From Acidobacteriota bacterium (GTDB taxonomy: Bacteria; Acidobacteriota; Terriglobia; Terriglobales; Acidobacteriaceae), in the NCBI GenBank assembly GCA_021793595.1, contig JAJYSL010000049.1, positions 1-23,272 on the forward strand: a DNA stretch of 23,272 bases, written 5' to 3'. The notes beneath the pieces were generated by a model. The model was not told where the DNA came from and made no database searches. It saw nothing but the letters and a program-made list of their open reading frames with translations. Positions 15,607 to 22,920 of the stretch are shown piece by piece. Numbering within the stretch: the first letter of the stretch is position 1; each line of letters starts with the position of its first letter. A program made the translations under genes and the position numbers.

Positions 15607-16782
15607 ATGTTCTGGAGTGATGGCTTGCAGTCTCAATTCTTGCGGACAAGTCTGTGCGGATTGGCGTTGATTGCTTTGATCGGCGCAACCGTGCCGGCGC
15701 GTGCCCAGTGGCAGATCGAACGAAGTGGAACGGCCGCCAGCTTGCGCGGAATTCACGCCGTGACCGCCGATATTGCCTGGGCCAGCGGAACCAACGGAAC
15801 CGTTCTCCGCACACTGAATGGCGGGCAGAACTGGCGCTCTTGTTCCGTGCCCGCGGGTGCTGACAAATTGGATTTTCGCAGCGTATGGGCCTGGGATGCG
15901 AACCATGCCATGGTGATGTCGAGCGGGCCGGGCAGCGAATCGAAGCTCTATTCCACCCATGACGGTTGCCGCACCTGGACTCTCGTGTTCACCAATCCTG
16001 ATGCGGATGGTTTTTGGGATAGCTTGCAATTCGATGGAACGCGCTTCGGGGTGATTCTGGGAGATCCTGTGCAGGGAAGCTTCACCATGTTTGTGACCTA
16101 TAACGGTGGTGGCCAGTGGACGCGACAGGTGAATCCCTGCCTTCGCATCATGGAGCCGAAGCAAGGCGCCTTCGCTGCCAGCAATCAATCGCTGGCGATC
16201 GTTCCGTTGCAGGATGCAAACTCTGCGCCGGGGACGGGAACCAATCATCAAATATGGTTCGGTACCAGCGGAGGATGGCTCTATGGTTTCGAATTGGCGC
16301 CGCTCGAGTTGATCTCCGCGCCCGGCGGAAATTTCGCCGCGAATGGATGTACCCACATCCGCGCGCTGCCGCTCGGATCGAAAGACTCGGCAGGAATTTT
16401 CTCCGCCGCATTCCACGACACGACCAACGGAGTTGTCGTTGGCGGAGACTACGCCCAACCGCAAAACGGAACCGGCACCGCAGCTTTCACCACGGATGGC
16501 ATACATTGGAACGTCGCACTTCATTCTCCCGCGGGCTATCGCTCGACCGTAGCGTGGAACCCGACGGACGCGACCTGGATTGCCGCCGGACCCACGGGCA
16601 GCGACATCTCCCGCGACAACGGCAATACCTGGCAGCCGCTTGACAACGGCAACTGGAACGCCATCAACCTGCCCTTCATTGTCGGGTCGGACGGCCGCAT
16701 TGCAAGACTGATATCTTGGGGTCAGCTGCGCGTATTGAATCAAGCTCCGATGGCGGCGGTTCCCGCATCGGCGAAGGATTAG
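15607..16782 (+). CDS. Exported Asp-box beta-propeller protein (YCF48/BNR-like)
   Basis: Predicted periplasmic protein of 391 residues, function unknown. A signal peptide covers residues 1-33 (LCGLALIALIGATVPARA|QW). The mature part has repeated Asp-box-like turns of the form S/T-x-D/N-G-x-x-W: LRTLNGGQNW, YSTHDGCRTW, FVTYNGGGQW, AFTTDGIHWN and ISRDNGNTWQ. Each is preceded by strands such as DIAWASGTNGTV and GVVVGGDY. This is the pattern of YCF48/Hcf136 (photosystem II assembly) and sialidase-like propellers, with five or more blades. A GTG at 15595 overlapping the LolA stop is an alternative start. Its place between lolA and the GspF gene suggests a role in assembly of the envelope machine, but that is inference. 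Confidence 0.75.
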   Translation: MFWSDGLQSQFLRTSLCGLALIALIGATVPARAQWQIERSGTAASLRGIHAVTADIAWASGTNGTVLRTLNGGQNWRSCSVPAGADKLDFRSVWAWDANHAMVMSSGPGSESKLYSTHDGCRTWTLVFTNPDADGFWDSLQFDGTRFGVILGDPVQGSFTMFVTYNGGGQWTRQVNPCLRIMEPKQGAFAASNQSLAIVPLQDANSAPGTGTNHQIWFGTSGGWLYGFELAPLELISAPGGNFAANGCTHIRALPLGSKDSAGIFSAAFHDTTNGVVVGGDYAQPQNGTGTAAFTTDGIHWNVALHSPAGYRSTVAWNPTDATWIAAGPTGSDISRDNGNTWQPLDNGNWNAINLPFIVGSDGRIARLISWGQLRVLNQAPMAAVPASAKD

Positions 16783-16788
16783 GATCCA

Positions 16789-17991
16789 TTGGAATATATC
16801 GTCAAAACCGCGGATGAACGAGGACATGTGCAGGAAAATGTGCACATTGCAAACTCTGCGGACGAGCTGCGCCAGCGCTTCGCCCAGTCCGGCCATTACG
16901 TGTACTGGGTCAAGCCAAAAGGCCTCGCCGGCAAGGCGGGCGCAGGCAAGCGCGTCAAGCTGGAGCCTTTCCTGATTTTCAATCAGCAGTTTCTCACGCT
17001 GATTCGCGCCGGCCTCCCCATCCTGTCTTCTGTGGAGCTACTGGCGAAACGCCAAAAAGCCGCTACCCTGCGCGCCCAGCTGGAAGATGTTGCGGTCCGC
17101 GTGCGGACCGGGCAATCGCTCTCGGCAGCTTTTGAATCTCAGGGCGGATTCCCCGTGATCTACACCACCTCGCTGCTGGCTGGAGAGCGTTCCGGCAATC
17201 TGGAAGAAGTGCTTACGCGCTATTTGGCCTTTCAGCGGATTTCGCTCACCTTCCGCAAGAAGCTGATCGCCTCACTGTTCTATCCCGTCCTGCTGATCGT
17301 CATGGTCACCGGATTGTTCATCTTTTTGATTAGCTTTGTCGTGCCGCGCTTCGCCGCGCTCTACGACCAGATCGGCACCAAGCTCCCCGGCATCACGGTG
17401 TTTATGCTGGCGATGGGCAAGGACTTCCAATCGTACCTGCCATACCTCATCGTCGCCGTCGCCGCGATTGCCTTTGGCCTGTTTCGTTGGAGCCGTACCG
17501 ACCAGGGTGCCAACCAGATCGATACCCTTCGCATAAAAACCCCCATTTTCGGCAGCATTTGGGTCAAGTATCAAGTAGCGTTATTCTCGCGCACGCTTTC
17601 AACACTGCTTTCAGGCGGCTTGCCGCTGGTTCCATCGCTGGAGACAGCCGCCCGATCCATCGGCAGTCGCCGTCTCAGTCAGGCTGTTTTGCAGTCCGTC
17701 GGCAGCGTGCGAGAGGGCAAGGGGCTGGCCACCAGCCTGAACAACACCAAGATCTTTCCCGAGCTGTCGATCGAAATGATTGAGGTCGGCGAAGCGACGG
17801 GGGCTCTGCCGGGAATGTTGAATTCCGTCGCGGAATTCTTTGAAGAAGATGTGCAGACGGCGTTGACCGCGGCGCTGTCGTTGATTGAGCCCGCAATTTT
17901 GATTGTGATGGGAGGCGTCGTGGTGACCATCCTCATCGCGCTCTACCTGCCGATTTTCAGCCTGGGTGCGGCCGGCGCAATGCAACACTAA
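16789..17991 (+). CDS. GspF/PilC inner-membrane platform protein
   Basis: Polytopic inner-membrane protein of 400 residues that forms the platform on which the assembly ATPase acts in type IV pili and type II secretion. Two T2SSF domains are visible: residues about 60-186 (FNQQFLTLIRAGLPILSSVELL, GERSGNLEEVL) and about 262-388 (FSRTLSTLLSGGLPLVPSLE, MIEVGEATGALPGML). Membrane segments lie at about 163-186, 217-233 and 366-390. The start is TTG at 16789, ten bases after AAGGA (16774-16778); the N-terminus MEYIVKTADERG is the normal beginning of this family, so the TTG is well supported. It begins six bases after the propeller gene stop and is followed after 15 bases by the ATPase gene. GspF and PilC are not distinguishable here. 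Confidence 0.94.
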   Translation: MEYIVKTADERGHVQENVHIANSADELRQRFAQSGHYVYWVKPKGLAGKAGAGKRVKLEPFLIFNQQFLTLIRAGLPILSSVELLAKRQKAATLRAQLEDVAVRVRTGQSLSAAFESQGGFPVIYTTSLLAGERSGNLEEVLTRYLAFQRISLTFRKKLIASLFYPVLLIVMVTGLFIFLISFVVPRFAALYDQIGTKLPGITVFMLAMGKDFQSYLPYLIVAVAAIAFGLFRWSRTDQGANQIDTLRIKTPIFGSIWVKYQVALFSRTLSTLLSGGLPLVPSLETAARSIGSRRLSQAVLQSVGSVREGKGLATSLNNTKIFPELSIEMIEVGEATGALPGMLNSVAEFFEEDVQTALTAALSLIEPAILIVMGGVVVTILIALYLPIFSLGAAGAMQH

Positions 17992-18006
17992 GCAAGGAGA
18001 ATCACT

Positions 18007-19641
18007 ATGGCGGATATTGCGATCGTTCCCAACGGAAAGGCCATTCTCAGCGATGAGACTACGCAGGCGCAGATGCTTGCCGCCCGCTATCGCTGCGAAT
18101 TCGTCGATCTCAGGAATTTTAGAATCCAGCACGAGCTGTTCCGCACCGTGCCGGTGGACATGATGTTCCGCTACAACTTCGTTCCGCTGGAGCAGTTGGA
18201 AAACAAGCTAATCATCGCTGTCAGCGACCCCAGCCGATTGATGATGATGGACGAGATTTCCAGTCTGCTGGGTCAGAAAATTGGCGTCAAGGTCGCCACG
18301 CTCAGCCAGATTACGGATCTACTGAAGAAAACAGAGCAGTCGCAGCGCGTCCTCGATGAAGCCACGGAAGGACTGACGTTTGACGTGCTCTCCTCCGAGG
18401 ATAATCAGGATGAAACCCTCTCCATTGAGAAGCTGACGTCAGAAGAGGACATCAGCCCCATCATCCGCCTGGTCGATACTATGGTGTTTACGGCCTTGGA
18501 GCGGAGAGCCAGCGATATTCACCTGGAAACATTCGATGACAGTCTGCTGGTGAAGTATCGCATTGATGGGGTGCTGCAACACGCCATGGCGCCCATTGCG
18601 CGGGAGCACCACCAGACCATCCTTTCCCGCATCAAGGTCATGAGCGAGCTTGACATTGCCGAGCGCCGTGTTCCCCAGGATGGACGTTTTCGTGTCCGCT
18701 ACAAAGGCCGCCTGATCGACTTTCGTGTCTCCATCATGCCCACCGTGCATGGCGAAAATGCCGTTCTGCGTGTTCTCGATAAGGAGTCGATGAGCGAGAC
18801 CTTCCGCTCCCTTACCCTCAACGTCGTTGGGTTTGAAGAGAACGATCTTCGCCGTTTTCGCCGCTACATCCGCGAACCCTACGGCATGGTGCTGGTCACC
18901 GGGCCGACCGGATCGGGCAAAACCACCACGCTGTATGCCGCGTTAAACGAAATTAAAAGCGACGAAGATAAGATCATCACCATTGAAGATCCGGTAGAGT
19001 ATCAGATTCGCGGCATCACCCAAATTCCGGTGAATGAGAAAAAAGGTCTGACCTTCGCACGCGGTTTGCGTTCGATTTTGCGCCACGATCCCGACAAGAT
19101 TCTGGTCGGAGAAATTCGTGACCAGGAAACCGCCCAGATCGCCATCAATTCAGCATTGACTGGTCACCTTGTCTTCACCACGGTTCACGCCAACAACGTT
19201 GTCGACGTGCTCGGGCGTTTTCTGAACATGGGCGTCGAACCCTACAACTTCGTTTCCGCGCTCAACTGCATTCTTGCCCAGCGCCTGGTTCGCGTCATTT
19301 GCGAAGATTGCAAAAGGTCTGTCCACTACGATCGCGAGACCCTGCAACTCAGCGGACTCGATACGGCGGAATGGTCCGGATTTGATTTTAAGGAAGGCGC
19401 GGGGTGTATTGAGTGCGGCGGCACCGGCTATCGCGGACGTACAGCCATCCATGAACTTCTGGAGCTAAACGATAGAATCCGGGAAATTATTCTGGAAAAG
19501 AGGCCAAGTTCGGAAGTGCGCAAAGCGGCACGGGCAGAAGGCATGTCGTTTCTGCGGGAGTCGGCGTTGCAGCGGGTGCGATTAGGCCTGACAACGTTGA
19601 AAGAAATTAACAAAGTTACGTTCATTGAAGCTTCACGGTAA
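18007..19641 (+). CDS. GspE/PilB-type assembly ATPase
   Basis: Cytoplasmic hexameric ATPase of 544 residues powering pilus or pseudopilus assembly. The N-terminal MshEN-like domain spans about residues 15-135 (FRTVPVDMMFRYNFVPLE); in some members this domain binds c-di-GMP. The ATPase domain has VTGPTGSGKTTT (Walker A, residues 297-308), ILVGEIRD (Walker B, about 365-372), the Asp box (ITIEDPVEYQI), and the His box (TGHLVFTTVHANN). The zinc-binding tetracysteine lobe is intact: C432-x2-C435 and C467-x2-C470. AAGGAG at 17994-17999 lies seven bases before the ATG, the best ribosome site in the operon. Extension versus secretion type cannot be separated; no PilT-like retraction ATPase is in the window. 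Confidence 0.95.
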   Translation: MADIAIVPNGKAILSDETTQAQMLAARYRCEFVDLRNFRIQHELFRTVPVDMMFRYNFVPLEQLENKLIIAVSDPSRLMMMDEISSLLGQKIGVKVATLSQITDLLKKTEQSQRVLDEATEGLTFDVLSSEDNQDETLSIEKLTSEEDISPIIRLVDTMVFTALERRASDIHLETFDDSLLVKYRIDGVLQHAMAPIAREHHQTILSRIKVMSELDIAERRVPQDGRFRVRYKGRLIDFRVSIMPTVHGENAVLRVLDKESMSETFRSLTLNVVGFEENDLRRFRRYIREPYGMVLVTGPTGSGKTTTLYAALNEIKSDEDKIITIEDPVEYQIRGITQIPVNEKKGLTFARGLRSILRHDPDKILVGEIRDQETAQIAINSALTGHLVFTTVHANNVVDVLGRFLNMGVEPYNFVSALNCILAQRLVRVICEDCKRSVHYDRETLQLSGLDTAEWSGFDFKEGAGCIECGGTGYRGRTAIHELLELNDRIREIILEKRPSSEVRKAARAEGMSFLRESALQRVRLGLTTLKEINKVTFIEASR

Positions 19642-19652
19642 GCTTAAATTAC

Positions 19653-20579
19653 ATGCGTCTTTTTCCAACTTCACTGCAAGCTGCAGTGCGTCCCAGACTA
19701 GCCTGCGAAATTGCGCCGGATGGGATTCTTGCGGCTCGATCGGCCAGTGTGGAATCGCCGCTGGATCACGCTATCTTTGCGCCGCTGGCGGAAGGAACTG
19801 TCTCGGCCGGGGTGACTGCGCCCCTGTTCCCTGATGGCACTGCGGTGCAGGCAGCACTGAAAGACGTGCTCGACTCTTTCGATAGCCGGGGACGCGAGTG
19901 GACGTTTATTGTTCCCGATGCATGCACCCGCGTGCATATTCTCGACTTCGATACGCTGCCGGCCAAAGCGCAGGAAATTCTGCCGCTGGTTCGGTTTCGA
20001 CTGCGCCGTATGTTGCCCTTTGATGCGGATCAGGCGGCTGTTTCGTATCAATTGTTAGGTTCTCCGGATCCGGCTCGCAAAGATGCTCCGGTGCAGGTGA
20101 TCGCAGCGGCCATGCCGGCAGAAATTCGAAATGAAGTTGAGTCCATGGCTCGGGGCCTGCAGCGGGAGCCCGGCGTATTATTGCCGGCGACGCTGGCCGC
20201 GCTGGCCGCGCTACCCGATACCGGTTCGCACCTGTTGGTGCACACCGAAAAAGACTCGATGACCACCGCGATCACCCACAACGGCGAGTTGCTGCTGTAC
20301 CGCTCCACGGATCGCGCAACTACCGATCCGGGAGAGATGGCACAGGCCGTCCTGGTGGCCGCGGCGTATTACGAAGACGCATTGCACGTGCCGTTGCAGG
20401 AAGTCTGGGCGGCAGGTCTGGAGTCGACGGATGTGTTGCGGCAACATCTCGCTGCCGACGGCGTGTGGCAAATTCCACTGCGCACTCTGGTCGATTCGCA
20501 ATCGTTTTCGGCAAACGGTATCCCCAGTCAGGTCGATCCTGGCCGCTTTACCAGTGTGGTGGGGGCGCTGCGCGGCTGA
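19653..20579 (+). CDS. PilM-like (GspL cytoplasmic-domain-like) actin-fold protein
   Basis: Cytoplasmic protein of 308 residues expected to link the assembly ATPase to the PilN/PilO inner-membrane complex. Recognition rests on gene order and on sequence elements such as ILPLVRFRLRRMLPFDADQAAVSYQLLG, which matches the PilM/GspL region where the helix pair and strand of the actin-like fold occur, and VIAAAMPAEIRNEVESMARG. Compared with canonical PilM (about 350 residues), the N-terminal phosphate-binding motif (GIDIGSSxVK type) is degenerate here: ACEIAPDGILAAR. The protein therefore may not bind ATP. It starts 11 bases after the ATPase gene and its TGA overlaps the next ATG by one base (TGATG). 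Confidence 0.78.
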   Translation: MRLFPTSLQAAVRPRLACEIAPDGILAARSASVESPLDHAIFAPLAEGTVSAGVTAPLFPDGTAVQAALKDVLDSFDSRGREWTFIVPDACTRVHILDFDTLPAKAQEILPLVRFRLRRMLPFDADQAAVSYQLLGSPDPARKDAPVQVIAAAMPAEIRNEVESMARGLQREPGVLLPATLAALAALPDTGSHLLVHTEKDSMTTAITHNGELLLYRSTDRATTDPGEMAQAVLVAAAYYEDALHVPLQEVWAAGLESTDVLRQHLAADGVWQIPLRTLVDSQSFSANGIPSQVDPGRFTSVVGALRG

Positions 20580-21325
20580 TGCGGATCACTCTCAATCTCG
20601 CTTCACGACCCTTTTTCGAGCTTCGGCCGGTCTTGCTGCGGCTACGCGTGCTCGCGGCGGCCCTGGTTGTTCTGGCGTTGTTTCTTTTTCTTCTGCTGCG
20701 TCAGGCGGAGCTCACGGCCGATCGCGCGGAGGCAATCGCGCACAAATGGACTGCTGCCTCCCAGAAACTGCAACAGGAATGGCGGCAGGACCAGGCACTG
20801 ATGCGGGAGCCCGCCAATGCGTCCACCCTGCAACGGTCGGATTTTCTAAATCAGATTTTTCTTCGTAAATCGTTTTCCTGGACCACGGCCATGATGGACC
20901 TGGAGCGGGTGCTGCCCCAGGGCGTGCAGGTCACCAGCATCGATCCGCGCATGACAAAAGAGGGTCGTGTGATGATGCGGCTGCGGGTCAACGGGCCTCG
21001 CGATAAGGTGGTGACCCTGGTCAGTAACCTGGAGAAGTCGTCGCACTTCATCGAGCCGCTGGTTGCCGGAGAAACCGCCGACATCCAAGGGCAGGGGCAG
21101 GCTGGATTTCGCCCCACCATGTCGGAAACGACCGACGTGAACGTCGATATAGTTGCGGGCTTCAATCCAGGCGACATGGCTTCTACCGACGTGAACGCGG
21201 AAGCAGAAAAGTCGGGAACGCATCTCACACGGCGGGAGAACAGCGCGCGCCAGGCTGGCAGCGTCGCCGTTCGTCAACCCGCCACAACTCACAACGATCC
21301 GGCAGGGAATCGAGGTCTGCGATGA
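20579..21325 (+). CDS. PilN-like inner-membrane assembly protein
   Basis: Bitopic inner-membrane protein of 248 residues. It starts with MRITLNLASRPF, equivalent to the short INLLP-type PilN peptide that docks in PilM, then one membrane segment at about residues 23-41, a coiled-coil-prone stretch (about 42-80), and a periplasmic ferredoxin-like domain (about 95-165; SWTTAMMDLERVLPQGVQVTSI, RLRVNGPRDKVVTLVSNLE). The final 70 or so residues are polar and low-complexity (SETTDVNVD, GTHLTRRENSARQAGS) and probably disordered, unlike standard PilN (about 180-200 residues). The frame is open upstream to 20465, but the ATG overlapping the pilM stop gives the proper PilN N-terminus. Ends in a 4-base overlap (ATGA) with pilO. 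Confidence 0.85.
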   Translation: MRITLNLASRPFFELRPVLLRLRVLAAALVVLALFLFLLLRQAELTADRAEAIAHKWTAASQKLQQEWRQDQALMREPANASTLQRSDFLNQIFLRKSFSWTTAMMDLERVLPQGVQVTSIDPRMTKEGRVMMRLRVNGPRDKVVTLVSNLEKSSHFIEPLVAGETADIQGQGQAGFRPTMSETTDVNVDIVAGFNPGDMASTDVNAEAEKSGTHLTRRENSARQAGSVAVRQPATTHNDPAGNRGLR

Positions 21326-21936
21326 AACTGACCCGGCCCAACTGGACGAACATTCGCATTACCGCGAAGCATTGGCACTATGCAGCCATTGTGGTGTTGC
21401 TGTTGTTGAATCTGACGCTGGGCGTGCGGCTGGTAGTTGCCTGGAACCGGGCCAAGCAGGGAGATGCGGCGCGCATTGCAGAGAGCCAGTCGCAATACCG
21501 CGCGATGAAGTTGAAGACCACGCCGCTGCGCGGATTGGACAAGAAGATTGCGCAGGCCAAGATGGACCAGCACGCCTTCTACGACAAACGGTTTCCGGCC
21601 AACGACTCAGAGGTATTGACCGAGTTGGGAGCGTTGGCTGTGAAGAATAATGTATTGCTGGCTCGCGGCCAGTACGCGCACCGCAAACCGCAGCAAGGCC
21701 TTGTGGAAATGGACATGGAAGCCAGCTTGAGCGGGGACTACGCTCCTATCGTGCGCTTTATTAATGGGCTGGAGCGAGACAAGCTTTTTTTTATAATTGA
21801 TGGCGTTGCATTGAACGGACAGCAAAGCGGAGTGGTTAGTTTACGCATGCGCCTTACCACGTACCTGCGGGCAGACACGGCGAGCGCGAACCGTGCCTTG
21901 CCCGTAACCTCCACCGATACCGCCTCCACGGAGTAG
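21322..21936 (+). CDS. PilO-like inner-membrane assembly protein
   Basis: Bitopic inner-membrane protein of 204 residues that pairs with PilN. One membrane segment lies at about residues 20-40 (YAAIVVLLLLNLTLGVRLVV), followed by a helical stretch and a periplasmic ferredoxin-like domain (about 95-185). Typical PilO elements are VLTELGALAVKNNV, the GDYAPIVRFINGLER motif and ISL-like strand FFIIDGVAL. The start codon overlaps the pilN stop as ATGA, so translation is likely coupled. A short Thr/Ser-rich tail ends the protein. GspM is the structural equivalent in type II secretion; separate PilM, PilN and PilO genes favour the type IV pilus-like arrangement. Confidence 0.85.
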   Translation: MKLTRPNWTNIRITAKHWHYAAIVVLLLLNLTLGVRLVVAWNRAKQGDAARIAESQSQYRAMKLKTTPLRGLDKKIAQAKMDQHAFYDKRFPANDSEVLTELGALAVKNNVLLARGQYAHRKPQQGLVEMDMEASLSGDYAPIVRFINGLERDKLFFIIDGVALNGQQSGVVSLRMRLTTYLRADTASANRALPVTSTDTASTE

Positions 21937-21946
21937 TAAAAAAGCG

Positions 21947-22570
21947 ATGGCAATTCGACTCGGCACCGAGGATAAGAAAAAGCGCCTGATTGCCACCATC
22001 CTTGTGTCGCTGGCGTTGACGCTGATCGCTCACACGGTCTGGCAACTTGCCAGCGGACCACCATCTGCCCCCCCACCCAACGCCAACGAAGCCATAGCGC
22101 CAGTGCCGGCTAGCACTTCGAATCGCGTCAGCGGGGAAACGGGTGGAGTGGCACAGCATCTTGAAAGCGCGACCAGCCTTGATCCCACACTGCATCCGGA
22201 ATGGATGGCGAAGGCGGAAAATACCGCTTACTCGGGAACCAGTCGCAATATTTTCTCCAAGGACTCGCTTCCGCCGGTGCAGGAGGCTGCTATTGAGAAG
22301 CCCGTCGCGTCAGCCCGTACCGGCCCTGGCTCTGTGGCTACATCGGGACCTCCTCCTCCTCCTCCGATCGATTTGAAGTTTTACGGTTTTGCGAAACAAC
22401 AGAACGGCCGCAAGTTGGTGTTCCTGATGCATGGCGAAGATATTTTTATCGCCGGCGCAGGAGACATTGTTGACGGTCGGTACAAAGTGATCCAGGTGAA
22501 CGACAATTCTATCGTGATTGAGGACCTCGCTTACACCGACCAGCAGACCCTTCCCTTGCTGGTCAGCTAG
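21947..22570 (+). CDS. GspC/PilP-like periplasmic linker protein
   Basis: Bitopic inner-membrane protein of 207 residues, the last gene of the operon. A membrane segment lies at about residues 13-35, followed by a Ser/Pro-rich periplasmic linker. The motif GTSRNIF (97-103) resembles the short conserved R-x-x-F element ahead of the homology region in GspC and PilP. A six-proline run lies at 135-140. The C-terminal domain (141-207; IDLKFYGFAKQQNGRKLVFL, EDIFIAGAGDIVDGRYKVIQVNDNSIVIEDL) matches the small beta-domain that contacts the secretin N0/N1 domains. In known systems the secretin gene usually follows, but here the window shows a non-coding region and a group II intron. Begins ten bases after pilO; ribosome site weak. 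GspC versus PilP cannot be settled by eye. Confidence 0.72.
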   Translation: MAIRLGTEDKKKRLIATILVSLALTLIAHTVWQLASGPPSAPPPNANEAIAPVPASTSNRVSGETGGVAQHLESATSLDPTLHPEWMAKAENTAYSGTSRNIFSKDSLPPVQEAAIEKPVASARTGPGSVATSGPPPPPPIDLKFYGFAKQQNGRKLVFLMHGEDIFIAGAGDIVDGRYKVIQVNDNSIVIEDLAYTDQQTLPLLVS

Positions 22571-22577
22571 CCGAAAT

Positions 22578-22629
22578 AATAGTTGCTATGGCAACCATAA
22601 CGACAAAAATGGTTGCCAGGGCAACTATT
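22578..22629. promoter_or_regulatory. Tandem MarR-like palindromes 30 bp apart
   Basis: Two copies of GTTGC-N4-GCAAC lie at 22582-22595 and 22612-22625. The 20-base units starting at 22580 and 22610 agree at 15 positions and are offset by exactly 30 bp, about three helical turns. Together they also form one large inverted repeat: AATAGTTGC...TGGCAACCA at 22578-22597 mirrored by TGGTTGCCA...GCAACTATT at 22610-22629. A terminator for the operon is possible, but no T-run follows and the A-run sits in the loop. GTTGC-N4-GCAAC half-sites resemble MarR-type operators, so a regulator binding site is my preferred reading. Confidence 0.55.
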
Positions 22630-22863
22630 GTTTGGGACGAGTGAAAGTCTCGGCTAACGGCTTTCCAAAAGGGAAGCGGCCACTGTTTGGGAGCCAAACG
22701 CACAAATCGTGACGCGCCGTTTCCAGTCTTTTCCAATCGAAGGATGAGCCTGAATGATAGAGAAGGGTAGGCTGGGTTGTCCTTTCTGGTTTTGAATTTT
22801 AATCGAACTTATTCGCAGTCGTCGGGGCGGAGGGAATGTGGAAATCGGTCTTTCGATTTCCAA
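22630..22863. other. Non-coding stretch between operon and intron
   Basis: No convincing gene on either strand. Two small perfect hairpins occur: GTTTGG-GAG-CCAAAC at 22685-22699 and GGAAATCG-N6-CGATTTCC at 22840-22861. Minus-strand frames here lack domains and ribosome sites. This may be the remnant leader of a gene lying beyond the intron. Confidence 0.5.
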
Positions 22864-22914
22864 GGTCTGAGGGAAAGCCGGAGGGGCTTTTTCCCGTAGG
22901 CTTTTCCATAGACC
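22864..22914 (+). repeat. Long imperfect hairpin immediately upstream of the intron
   Basis: Bases 22864-22879 pair with 22899-22914. The outer GGTCT/AGACC and inner GGAAAGCC/GGCTTTTCC stems give 13 Watson-Crick pairs plus one G-U over 16 positions. An alternative inner stem, GGGAAAGCC (22871-22879) with GGCTTTTTCCC (22885-22895), resembles a rho-independent terminator. It ends six bases before the predicted intron 5' end, the position where group IIC introns are known to insert. Confidence 0.6.
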
Positions 22915-22920
22915 GGCATT

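Noticed and set aside
15592..16896. Minus-strand open frame of 434 codons opposite the beta-propeller gene
   Set aside because: Arg/Gly-rich composition typical of antisense to a GC-rich gene, no domain, and it cuts against the orientation of a continuous operon.
22578..22629. Rho-independent terminator for the pilus/secretion operon
   Set aside because: The inverted repeat is strong, but no T-run follows and the sub-palindromes look like operator sites; kept as a possible alternative only.
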